Below are positions 6,833-12,865 of a stretch of 15,673 bases of DNA, one piece after another. Each line of letters begins with the position of its first letter. Within the stretch, counting starts at the first letter, position 1. The translations under genes were made by a program, and so were the position numbers. The DNA lies in contig CANPZR010000032.1 of assembly GCA_947589175.1 (NCBI GenBank), positions 1 to 15,673 on the forward strand. The letters are read 5' to 3'. A model generated the notes under the pieces. The model had not been told where the DNA came from. It saw only the letters and a program-made list of their open reading frames with translations, and did not search any database. The stretch is from an uncultured Lachnospiraceae bacterium (lineage in GTDB: Bacteria > Bacillota > Clostridia > Lachnospirales > Lachnospiraceae).

Positions 6833-7501
6833 TCACTGAAATTCTTCAAATATCTGATTGCACTGTTCTACACTTTCCGGATCTACATCTCCGATTACGG
6901 CATCTGCCTGCAGTTCCCTGAATTTTACCTTTCCGTAGCCTCTGGAGCCGCTCCCGCCAATGTAATCGTATTCCAGCAGCTTCATTCCCTCCGCGAGCAC
7001 GCGCATATCCTCTAAGATATTTTCCTGCTCCGTCACCTCGTAAATAATGTCTAATGGGAATTTTGAGCCGCGAATCACGCGCTCGATCTGTCTTGGGTTT
7101 GCCACAGCAGTCAGACGGTTAATGCTGTTTTCAAATTTCACTTCTGTCAGACTCCGCACGCCTCCCTGATACAGCTCGTCGCGATTACATAAAATCATAT
7201 CGGAAAACAAAAGCCTCCCTCTCGGTATGATGCCTTTTTCCCCTTTGGATGCGCCGAACAGGCGAATAATGCACTCGGCGTCTTCATTTGGTTCCACAAA
7301 ACAATCCCCATTATACTTTTTGGCAAGCAGCGTGCGCATCTTCCCCTTCAGCGAGCTGCCCGGAATAATAGGAAGACCAGACCTCGCATCTTTAATCACC
7401 GGAGAGTCAACGGCGCCGATTGCCGCGAAAGCCGACGAGCCCCCGATGTGCGTCCCTGTAACAAGTTCTATCGTTCCTGTAATTTGAATTTTTCCATACA
7501 T
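6833..7501 (-). CDS. csm3: Csm3, backbone subunit and target-RNA nuclease
   Basis: Csm3 is the Cas7-like backbone of the Csm complex. Several copies line the crRNA and each cuts the bound target RNA at 6-nt intervals. The catalytic aspartate is D32 in IGAVDSPVI, equivalent to D33 of the S. thermophilus protein, and H18 in TGTHIGG is also conserved. LPIIPGSSLKGKMR (43-56) and the glycine-rich loop IGGSGSRGYGKVKF (181-194) complete the RAMP signature. The length of 222 is typical. The start has AGGAAGGAGAT upstream. Gaps of 21 bp to csm2 and 18 bp to csm4 fit a single operon. All residues needed for target cleavage appear to be present. Confidence 0.96.
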   Translation of the reverse strand: MYGKIQITGTIELVTGTHIGGSSAFAAIGAVDSPVIKDARSGLPIIPGSSLKGKMRTLLAKKYNGDCFVEPNEDAECIIRLFGASKGEKGIIPRGRLLFSDMILCNRDELYQGGVRSLTEVKFENSINRLTAVANPRQIERVIRGSKFPLDIIYEVTEQENILEDMRVLAEGMKLLEYDYIGGSGSRGYGKVKFRELQADAVIGDVDPESVEQCNQIFEEFQ

Positions 7502-7522
7502 AATCTTAGTATCTCCTTCCTG

Positions 7523-7906
7523 TTAATCTCTTCCTCCATAATACTTGTGATAAGCAACCAATGCTTCCATGTAACTGCTGAACAACAGGTATCTGCTCTT
7601 GCTGTTACCTATTTCATCCAGGCATTTCAATATCTCCGCCTTCTCCACAAAGTCCTTCATATGTCTGGGATCCCGTCCTGCCTCATATACAAAGCGCACT
7701 CTCAGATATTGGATTTTCCCGAGAATTTCCTCACTCAACGTCTCATCCAGCGACAGGCACACTTCATTGTAAATATCCGCTGTCATCGCCAGAAGATTCC
7801 GGATCTGGGATGTTGTAATCATATCTCGGCCCATCTTATTGGGCGCCGCCAGACTCTTAATCACCTTTTCCGCCTTGTCTACATAATTTTCCTGACTCAA
7901 GATCAT
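7523..7906 (-). CDS. csm2: Csm2, small helical subunit of the Csm complex
   Basis: Csm2 is the small alpha-helical protein that forms the second filament of the Csm complex along the crRNA-target duplex. The 127-residue product is almost entirely predicted helix. It shows the family signatures TTSQIRNLLAMTADIYNE (31-48) and IQYLRVRFVYEAGRD (65-79), and ends SYMEALVAYHKYYGGRD. Its ATG overlaps the cas10 stop as ATGA (7903-7906), so translation is probably coupled. csm3 follows after 21 bp. Confidence 0.93.
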   Translation of the reverse strand: MILSQENYVDKAEKVIKSLAAPNKMGRDMITTSQIRNLLAMTADIYNEVCLSLDETLSEEILGKIQYLRVRFVYEAGRDPRHMKDFVEKAEILKCLDEIGNSKSRYLLFSSYMEALVAYHKYYGGRD

Positions 7907-10191
7907 TTGTTTTCTTCCTCCTTCCGGTTCAAATAAACATATAAATAAATTGCTGTTACTAACTGCTTACAATCGTTTTTGCTCTGTACCCACTGATACA
8001 TTTTTTTAGAAAACTCATGGTATGCCTCTCGCTTTTCCGCTGTCTGCGGCTCAATGCGCGCCAGAACATAGGCAAACCGCGCCAGATTTATTTTGTCATC
8101 CATATTCCGTATCAGTTCCAGCAAGCGGTATAAAAATGCCATCCCCCGCTCTGGCGTCCTGCTCAGATATTCTTCCAAAGCAGCAAGCTTCTCTTTCACC
8201 ACCTTGCGTTCAAATTCTTCCCATGAATAGGTTGATTCCAGCAAAGTAACCGCGTTTTTCTGCGGCTGGCTTTTGGACTGCTCCTCGAGTCCTGCCACCT
8301 CGCCTGCACTGACGCGAATCGGATATCCCGCCGAATATATTCCGATTCCCGCTGAAATCGTCAGGGTATCTATGGAATATTCCTTTAACTTATGCCGGAT
8401 ATCCAGAGCCAGTTCGATTACATCCTTCCACGCGCCGACAATGAACAGATCGTCGCCGCCGGAATATACAATGGAAGCGTTGCGCTCCTGCGTATCCCCA
8501 TGAATCGAGCGCTCCCCGTTCCTTAATATCCAATTTATATGGTGCTTAAAAAACAGAGAGAGCTGCCTTGAGAGCGTCGCCGTTCTCGAAAGCGTTGTAT
8601 ATTTCTCCGGAAATCCGGCCACGAAGGCATGTCCCAGATTGTCCACATCCGCACGGAGCACCGCGATACGATTGATTCCCGTCGCCTCCTTCGCGTATTT
8701 TTCCATTGTCTTTCCTTTTTGCGTATAATCTCCTACCCACAATTTGGTTGTTGCATACTTTCCTGTATAAAATTTATTTTTCCCATAGGTGCGCACAAAA
8801 AAATCTTCTTCCATTGCGGACCGCAGCTCATTCTCGCTCTGCGCCACAAGAAACCGACCGCCCGGAAGCGGAATGGACGCCTCCTGCTCCTGTTCTGTCA
8901 CGGTAAAGAAATCCTGATACAGTATGCCGTCTGACATTTTTTTCAACATAGAGCAAAAGCTGCACATGCCATCCTCGTCAATTTCAGACGTTTTCTTGCA
9001 GACGCGACATTCTCTGTCGCCGCTTTTTGCCGTTTTTCGGTTTAAGTCCATAATCTGTTCTGCCGTATATCGCGCCGCCTTTTGCGCCGACAGTTTTTGG
9101 GATAAATTCCTAAATAATTCCGCATAGCTTCCTGCCGGATTATTTTCCAGATCATAGGGGCTGCACTCCACCGAATCAGCAGCAACGTATAGCGCAATAT
9201 CGAAATTTTCCACAAAAAATGCGTTAAACATTTCCTGAGTGTCCCTTATGATGCCAATCGTTTCTTCCGTATTCGGCAGAAGCATATAACAGTGTCCGCC
9301 GCCAGAATATATCAGATTGGCGCGTGAAAGACTGCATCGCTCTAATATTTCGTCAATCATATGCTCCATCAAAATTTCCAGATAGAACGAACGCGCGCGC
9401 AGCGTGCGAAGAGCGTGCTTGCTGTGTATTGTATAAATAAAGCTCTGAATCCCCGAAATATCCATCGAAAAAAGACGGAACGCCTTTTTTTCATAAAATT
9501 CCTTTGCATGGAGAAACAGCTCGTCCTTATAATCGGTTATGCCCTTTTCCTGCAGATGCCCGTAAATACAACTGCTGTACGCCGCTGTCATTTTTACATG
9601 GTCATACAGAGAGATATCTGCCAGCTCATGAACCGCTGTCGATGAAGGAATATACGAAAAATACGCCTCCATTGTAGATAACAGGGAATGAATATACCCC
9701 TCCTTCCACTCTTCAATCCCCCGCATCGTATCCGATAATTCCCTGCGGATTTTCTGATAAAAGGACTGGTCGAACGGATAATCCTTTTCTGTCGGCATAT
9801 TAATCCCCGCCTCATCATCCAGCGCGGCAGGATGATAGTGATACTTTGCTGAATTTCCATTCAATACGTTAAAGATACTCTGCATGGGGATTTTCGGATC
9901 AAATCCCTTTTCCTCATTTTCTGCCGCCCGCCTGTCAGATGCCGCCGCTATATTGTCTGCTATGTAAACGATATACGCCAGAGAATCTGCCTTTAATCCG
10001 GCATGCGACAAGGCGTCGCCATGATGATACCGAACACAGTTCAGGACCTCTTCATCCGACATCCCCACTTCCTCTTTTAAGAACTCATAACCGGAGACGC
10101 TGTGCTTTCGATTGTCCCCTGCGCGATAGAGTACTTTTCCCACATCGTGCAACAGCGCTCCTGTCACTAACTTGATTTCTGTATCCGTCAT
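7903..10191 (-). CDS. cas10: Cas10/Csm1, HD nuclease and cyclic-oligoadenylate synthase
   Basis: Cas10 (Csm1) is the signature large subunit of type III systems. Target RNA binding switches on ssDNA cutting by the HD domain and synthesis of cyclic oligoadenylates from ATP by the Palm domains. Visible in the 762-residue protein are: HD motif LLHDVGK with H15-D16, plus a downstream YHHGD (55-59) and IADNIAAASDRR (77-88); the first Palm domain with IYSGGGHCYML (294-304); a zinc knuckle C395-X2-C398...C410-X2-C413; and the second Palm domain with LRADVDNLG (512-520, D515 metal ligand) and SGGDD (577-581). Both active sites are intact, so neither output looks lost. Length is typical. Its ATG overlaps the cas6 stop (ATGA, 10188-10191), and its stop overlaps the csm2 start in the same way. 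Confidence 0.97.
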   Translation of the reverse strand: MTDTEIKLVTGALLHDVGKVLYRAGDNRKHSVSGYEFLKEEVGMSDEEVLNCVRYHHGDALSHAGLKADSLAYIVYIADNIAAASDRRAAENEEKGFDPKIPMQSIFNVLNGNSAKYHYHPAALDDEAGINMPTEKDYPFDQSFYQKIRRELSDTMRGIEEWKEGYIHSLLSTMEAYFSYIPSSTAVHELADISLYDHVKMTAAYSSCIYGHLQEKGITDYKDELFLHAKEFYEKKAFRLFSMDISGIQSFIYTIHSKHALRTLRARSFYLEILMEHMIDEILERCSLSRANLIYSGGGHCYMLLPNTEETIGIIRDTQEMFNAFFVENFDIALYVAADSVECSPYDLENNPAGSYAELFRNLSQKLSAQKAARYTAEQIMDLNRKTAKSGDRECRVCKKTSEIDEDGMCSFCSMLKKMSDGILYQDFFTVTEQEQEASIPLPGGRFLVAQSENELRSAMEEDFFVRTYGKNKFYTGKYATTKLWVGDYTQKGKTMEKYAKEATGINRIAVLRADVDNLGHAFVAGFPEKYTTLSRTATLSRQLSLFFKHHINWILRNGERSIHGDTQERNASIVYSGGDDLFIVGAWKDVIELALDIRHKLKEYSIDTLTISAGIGIYSAGYPIRVSAGEVAGLEEQSKSQPQKNAVTLLESTYSWEEFERKVVKEKLAALEEYLSRTPERGMAFLYRLLELIRNMDDKINLARFAYVLARIEPQTAEKREAYHEFSKKMYQWVQSKNDCKQLVTAIYLYVYLNRKEEENK

Positions 10192-10937
10192 TGCTTATCC
10201 TCCCTCTCAACTACTTGTATGGCTCCCATGCCAAGAGCCGTCTTTATGCCGATTCCGGAAAATTCTCCATACCGGAACAATAGATGCGCCAAATTGACTA
10301 ATGCCTGCGGACCATTGATCTTTATCACGACAGTCCCGATAAAAGAAGGAATTTTTACACCTTCCAGATAGTATGCCATGCTTTTTAAATCATATCTTAT
10401 AATCGAGGAATAATCCGTCAGATCCTTAAGAGCCTCCTCGGACTGCATGGACTGTCCTTCTGCAAATGCGTCATATTTGCTCATCAGGCTGCGATATATC
10501 AGAGAAATATCCGGATATATCACATAGCTCCCATCTCTTTTAAACGATGTAGGAGTGACAAAACGAATATGAATATACCGGGAACCCGTTCCCAGATAAT
10601 ATGTATCCACTAAGCTCTGATAGCTGCTCACCGTGAGCGTCTTTTCTTTCAAATTAACCTTGCAGCTGTCATGCTTCAATTCCACGCTCTGAAAATCCTC
10701 CTTCAGCACGGGAAGAATAATGTTCTCATACGCTCTTTTGTTTAATGTGTGTATTTGCCAGATACATTTGTCGCGATTCAATAAAACATACTGGCTGTAC
10801 GGCTTCAGCCCCTGTTCATGCAGTTCATCCGCATAGGGAGCATCCAGCTTCTCCATCAATACTCCGTGAAACAGCGAGCTCTTTTGATATGTGATTTTTT
10901 CCTCTGACTCCAATGTTATTCTGATTGTACTTAACAT
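10188..10937 (-). CDS. cas6: Cas6, CRISPR repeat endoribonuclease
   Basis: Cas6 cuts the precursor crRNA inside each repeat, leaving the 8-nt 5' handle loaded into Csm4/Csm3. The 249-residue product has the family's N-terminal ferredoxin-like start (LSTIRITLE), a histidine in SSLFHGVLM (H24) at the expected catalytic place, HIRFVTPTSFKRDG (123-136), and the C-terminal glycine-rich loop GEFSGIGIKTALGMGAIQV (224-242). The start ATG has AGAAGGTG upstream. It is the first gene of the cas6-cas10-csm2-csm3-csm4-csm5 operon and overlaps cas10 by ATGA. The 99 bp upstream (10938-11036) must hold the operon promoter. I see only weak candidates there (TTGATA or TAGTAT boxes without good partners) and no clear terminator of the preceding operon. 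Confidence 0.93.
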   Translation of the reverse strand: MLSTIRITLESEEKITYQKSSLFHGVLMEKLDAPYADELHEQGLKPYSQYVLLNRDKCIWQIHTLNKRAYENIILPVLKEDFQSVELKHDSCKVNLKEKTLTVSSYQSLVDTYYLGTGSRYIHIRFVTPTSFKRDGSYVIYPDISLIYRSLMSKYDAFAEGQSMQSEEALKDLTDYSSIIRYDLKSMAYYLEGVKIPSFIGTVVIKINGPQALVNLAHLLFRYGEFSGIGIKTALGMGAIQVVEREDKQ

Positions 10938-11036
10938 AATTCACCTTCTGCTTTCTCTGATTGCTTTCTCCGACCCCATACTACCACCTTAGCTGTCCCA
11001 TAAACATCCCTCGCAACTCAAATTATCAATTTTTCA

Positions 11037-11441
11037 TCAATGCACTCTCACCGCCGTGCTCTTTCCAAAATGATACGTGAACACCTGCGCCTTTGTCGGG
11101 AACCTCATGCCCAGTTCCCGGGCTCTCTCCATAATCTCGTCGTAGTCCAGCTCTCTGTTCTCGTTCTCTTTCTGAAGGCGCGAGTTTTCCTTCTGCAGCT
11201 CGTCAATCTCGCCCTGGAGCGAATACACCTGCCTGTCCAGCATCGTCTCCGTGTTCTGCATTGTGACCACATAAAAACAGCTTCCCACCGTGATAGCTGC
11301 TGTCGTCAGGCCGATGAGCGCGCTCCGGATCATGCGCCTTTTTCGCTTCTCTTTTTCTACGTTGATGATCTTTATCCTTTTTCCTGTATTGATAATTTGT
11401 ACGGCTGTATTTCCCACCATATAATCCATTGTATTTTTCAT
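11037..11441 (-). CDS. FtsL/DivIC-like single-pass membrane coiled-coil protein
   Basis: The 134-residue protein has a basic cytoplasmic N-terminus (KEKRKRR at about 30-36), one membrane span at about 38-60, a heptad-rich coiled coil at about 68-100 (LQGEIDELQKENSRLQKENE) and a short extracytoplasmic tail with ERARELGMRFPTKAQV. That layout and the LGM..P...Q tail match the FtsL/DivIC family, which scaffolds septal peptidoglycan synthesis in cell division. It is not in a dcw cluster, so a role in division is an inference from architecture only. It follows the ribbon-helix-helix gene by 15 bp and probably shares its promoter. AAAGGAATAGGG precedes the ATG. Confidence 0.7.
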   Translation of the reverse strand: MKNTMDYMVGNTAVQIINTGKRIKIINVEKEKRKRRMIRSALIGLTTAAITVGSCFYVVTMQNTETMLDRQVYSLQGEIDELQKENSRLQKENENRELDYDEIMERARELGMRFPTKAQVFTYHFGKSTAVRVH

Positions 11442-11456
11442 TATATCCCTATTCCT

Positions 11457-11615
11457 TTAGTTTTCTGATTTGACGGCCGGCTCATCCATAGAGGACGTGG
11501 CCTCTACGATCAGTCTTGTGATGGCTCCCGATCTGCTGGTGTAATGACGCTGCGCATAATAATCGACCCGCCGGATCACATCGTCCTCCAATGTAATATT
11601 GACCCTCTTTTTCAT
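11457..11615 (-). CDS. Small ribbon-helix-helix (CopG/Arc-type) DNA-binding protein
   Basis: A 52-residue product starting MKKRVNITLEDDVIRRVD. The pattern is a short basic beta strand (KKRVNITL), a helix (EDDVIRRVDYYAQRHY), a turn (TSRSG) and a second helix (AITRLIVEAT), which is the ribbon-helix-helix fold of CopG/Arc/ParD-like dimeric repressors. It fits the minimum size for the family. The ATG at 11613-11615 has AGGGGGAAG immediately upstream. Its promoter carries iterated and palindromic motifs (see the entries at 11641-11690 and 11688-11718), so autorepression is likely. The FtsL-like gene begins 15 bp downstream. Members of this family can be antitoxins, but the partner here does not look like a toxin. 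Confidence 0.8.
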   Translation of the reverse strand: MKKRVNITLEDDVIRRVDYYAQRHYTSRSGAITRLIVEATSSMDEPAVKSEN

Positions 11616-11640
11616 ACTTCCCCCTGTTCAAAACCTGCAA

Positions 11641-11690
11641 ACACACGAACAGCATATTTTATACACACGAATTATCTATATTATACACAC
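11641..11690. promoter_or_regulatory. Iterated ACACAC operator-like motif with 22-bp phasing
   Basis: ACACACGAA occurs at 11641-11649 and again at 11663-11671, and ACACAC at 11685-11690, so the motif repeats at exactly 22-bp steps (two helical turns). The last two copies share TTATACACAC (11659-11668 and 11681-11690). They cover the promoter spacer and the start of the transcript, where a bound ribbon-helix-helix protein would block transcription. Binding is inferred. Confidence 0.55.
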
Positions 11691-11708
11691 TTTATGGATA
11701 AAAAGCAA
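11680..11708 (-). promoter_or_regulatory. Promoter of the ribbon-helix-helix/FtsL-like operon
   Basis: On the minus strand TTGCTT (11703-11708) and a perfect TATAAT (11680-11685) are separated by 17 bp. Initiation would be near 11673, giving a 5' leader of about 58 nt before the ribosome site and ATG at 11615. It is overlapped by putative operator repeats. Confidence 0.7.
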
Positions 11709-11718
11709 CCATAAAGTG
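11688..11718. repeat. Perfect 10-bp inverted repeat around the -35 box
   Basis: CACTTTATGG (11688-11697) and CCATAAAGTG (11709-11718) are perfect reverse complements separated by 11 bp. One arm lies in the promoter spacer and the other directly upstream of the -35 hexamer, which is a classical repressor or activator site layout. It lacks a T-run, so a terminator role is unlikely. Confidence 0.6.
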
Positions 11719-11797
11719 CTCATTGTAGAAAAAGGCGGTAAATGGCAATCCTCGCCCAAAAAAGGAGATTACAGGATATCGAAGACCGTGAATATCG

Positions 11798-11836
11798 AAA
11801 AAGCAAAACCCCGGGATGCGAAATCCCAGGGTTTTT
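11798..11836 (-). terminator. Intrinsic terminator of the zinc-ribbon gene, possibly bidirectional
   Basis: AAAACCCTGGGAT pairs with ATCCCGGGGTTTT (11805-11817 with 11823-11835) around a 5-nt loop, with one G-T wobble. On the minus strand it is followed by GCTTTTT. It starts within or directly after the stop of the zinc-ribbon gene. On the plus strand the stem is followed by T5, so it could also stop transcription from the other side. The rest of 11616-11835 holds the regulatory elements listed and no gene I can support. Confidence 0.85.
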
Positions 11837-12021
11837 CAGTCTGCTTTTTTATTTTCTTTTTGATTGAGACGGAACACTTTCCGAATGCTGGATTCTGACC
11901 GGATCGTGTATGTACTCTTTCCGCACTGGCTGCAGGTCCGGTCTTCTCTCTCCACCGTGTCGCCCTCAAAGGTATATCCGCAGAGCGGACATTTGTACAC
12001 ATAATGCTGCTTGGTCTCCAT
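11836..12021 (-). CDS. Small zinc-ribbon/rubredoxin-like protein
   Basis: The 61-residue product contains two paired-cysteine knuckles, CPLC (11-14) and CSQC (30-33), with G-Y/F residues after the first as in rubredoxin-like zinc ribbons, then a basic C-terminal tail (RKVFRLNQKENKKAD). It probably binds a single zinc or iron ion. Its partner and function are unknown. The ATG at 12019-12021 has AAAGGAAG upstream. Only 17 bp separate the ATG from the T-run of the hairpin at 12039-12066, so there is no room for a promoter between them. It is probably expressed by read-through from the tRNA promoter. Confidence 0.75.
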   Translation of the reverse strand: METKQHYVYKCPLCGYTFEGDTVEREDRTCSQCGKSTYTIRSESSIRKVFRLNQKENKKAD

Positions 12022-12038
12022 TTTGTCACTTCCTTTGT

Positions 12039-12066
12039 AAAAGAACTGCGCGTAACAGCGCAGTTC
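12039..12066 (-). terminator. Hairpin with short T-run downstream of tRNA-Gly
   Basis: GAACTGCGC and GCGCAGTTC form a perfect 9-bp stem (12058-12066 with 12043-12051) with a 6-nt loop, followed on the minus strand by TTTT and then ACAAAGGAAG, the ribosome site of the zinc-ribbon gene. The short T-run suggests an incomplete terminator or an RNA-processing or attenuation structure. Confidence 0.65.
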
Positions 12067-12084
12067 TCTACTTCTTACTCTCTA

Positions 12085-12157
12085 AGCGCGAGACGGGACT
12101 CGAACCCGCGGCCCCAACCTTGGCAAGGTTGTGCTCTACCAACTGAGCCACTCGCGC
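12085..12157 (-). tRNA. tRNA-Gly(GCC)
   Basis: The minus strand folds into a cloverleaf. The acceptor is GCGCGAG/CTCGCGC with discriminator U, the D arm is GCTC..GAGC with AGTTGGTA, and the anticodon stem CAACC/GGTTG has loop TTGCCAA, giving anticodon GCC. The variable loop is 5 nt and the T arm is GCGGG-TTCGAGT-CCCGT. U73 is normal for bacterial tRNA-Gly. The CCA end is not encoded. It is the only tRNA seen in the window. Confidence 0.98.
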
Positions 12158-12188
12158 GTTATCGGCCTGTATGCCGGAAACGAATAAT

Positions 12189-12217
12189 ATTATATCACCT
12201 TTTTCTCATTCTGTCAA
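12189..12217 (-). promoter_or_regulatory. Perfect consensus extended -10 promoter of tRNA-Gly
   Basis: On the minus strand TTGACA (12212-12217) and TATAAT (12189-12194) are separated by 17 bp, and the -10 box is preceded by TGA, completing the extended TGn element. All twelve hexamer bases match the sigma-70/sigma-A consensus. Initiation would be near 12182, about 25 nt before the mature tRNA 5' end. The -35 box lies 18 bp after the maf stop. Confidence 0.92.
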
Positions 12218-12235
12218 CTTTTTAAATTTCAATTC

Positions 12236-12829
12236 TCAGTTTTTGAAAGCTTTTTTAAACTGTAGTTTTTTCAATTCCTCATACAGCCTGTGAACGGGAA
12301 GTCCTACCACATTATAGTAGTCCCCCTCGATTCCCTCTACATACTTGCCAAAGACGCCCTGTATGCCGTAGCCGCCCGCCTTGTCGTAGGGTTCTCCCGA
12401 CTGCACATAGTCCTCGATTTCCCTCGCCGACATGGCAGCGACGCGGACCTTCGTCCCCTCCGCAAAGCTGTGATGGCTCTCTCCCTCGCCGTCCTTGACC
12501 CAGAGGGTCACGCCCGTGTATACCATGTGCGCGCCTCCCTGCAGATCGGTAATCATCCGGACCGCCTGCTCCCTGTCCTTCGGCTTGCCGAGAATTTCTC
12601 CCCGCCATGCCACCACGGTATCCGCGCCGATCACGATCCCCTCGTCAATCAGCGCGGCGACCGCAGCCGCCTTCTGGCGGGACAGCTCTATCGTCACGGC
12701 CGCGGGATCCGTGTCCGTGACGATTTCATCTGTATCCGATACCTTTATCTCAAAGGGGATGCCGAGCATCTCCATCAGCTCCCGCCGCCGCGGCGACTGG
12801 GACGCCAAAATAATCTTTAAATTTTTCAT
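12236..12829 (-). CDS. maf: Maf family nucleoside triphosphate pyrophosphatase
   Basis: Maf proteins hydrolyse non-canonical or pyrimidine nucleoside triphosphates (dTTP/UTP in the YhdE subgroup) to monophosphates and pyrophosphate, in the cytoplasm. The signature ASQSPRRRELM is near the N-terminus, followed by GADTVV, GKPKD, QSGEPYDKAGGYGIQG and GDYYNVVGLPV, all conserved in the family. The product is 197 residues from the ATG at 12827-12829, which has GGGGAAC upstream. An ATG four codons earlier (12841) lacks ribosome-site spacing and is less likely. The gene begins 36 bp after the purL stop with no terminator between, so it may be co-transcribed with purL. The tRNA promoter follows. Confidence 0.95.
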   Translation of the reverse strand: MKNLKIILASQSPRRRELMEMLGIPFEIKVSDTDEIVTDTDPAAVTIELSRQKAAAVAALIDEGIVIGADTVVAWRGEILGKPKDREQAVRMITDLQGGAHMVYTGVTLWVKDGEGESHHSFAEGTKVRVAAMSAREIEDYVQSGEPYDKAGGYGIQGVFGKYVEGIEGDYYNVVGLPVHRLYEELKKLQFKKAFKN

Positions 12830-12865
12830 ATTGTTCCCCATTCCGGAGCGTTTGCGCGCTAATAT

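Noticed and set aside
11037..11615. Toxin-antitoxin pair made of the ribbon-helix-helix gene and the next gene
   Set aside because: The second protein has an FtsL/DivIC-like architecture (one membrane span, coiled coil, LGM tail) and no known toxin motif.
11742..11867. Plus-strand 41-codon frame starting ATGGCAATCCTCGCC with AAGGCGG upstream
   Set aside because: It runs straight through the strong terminator hairpin and into the end of the zinc-ribbon gene on the other strand, and its C-terminus is a low-complexity translation of that.
12085..12157. tRNA-Gly as integration site of a CRISPR-bearing island
   Set aside because: I see no second copy of the tRNA 3' end in the window, no integrase and no other mobility gene.
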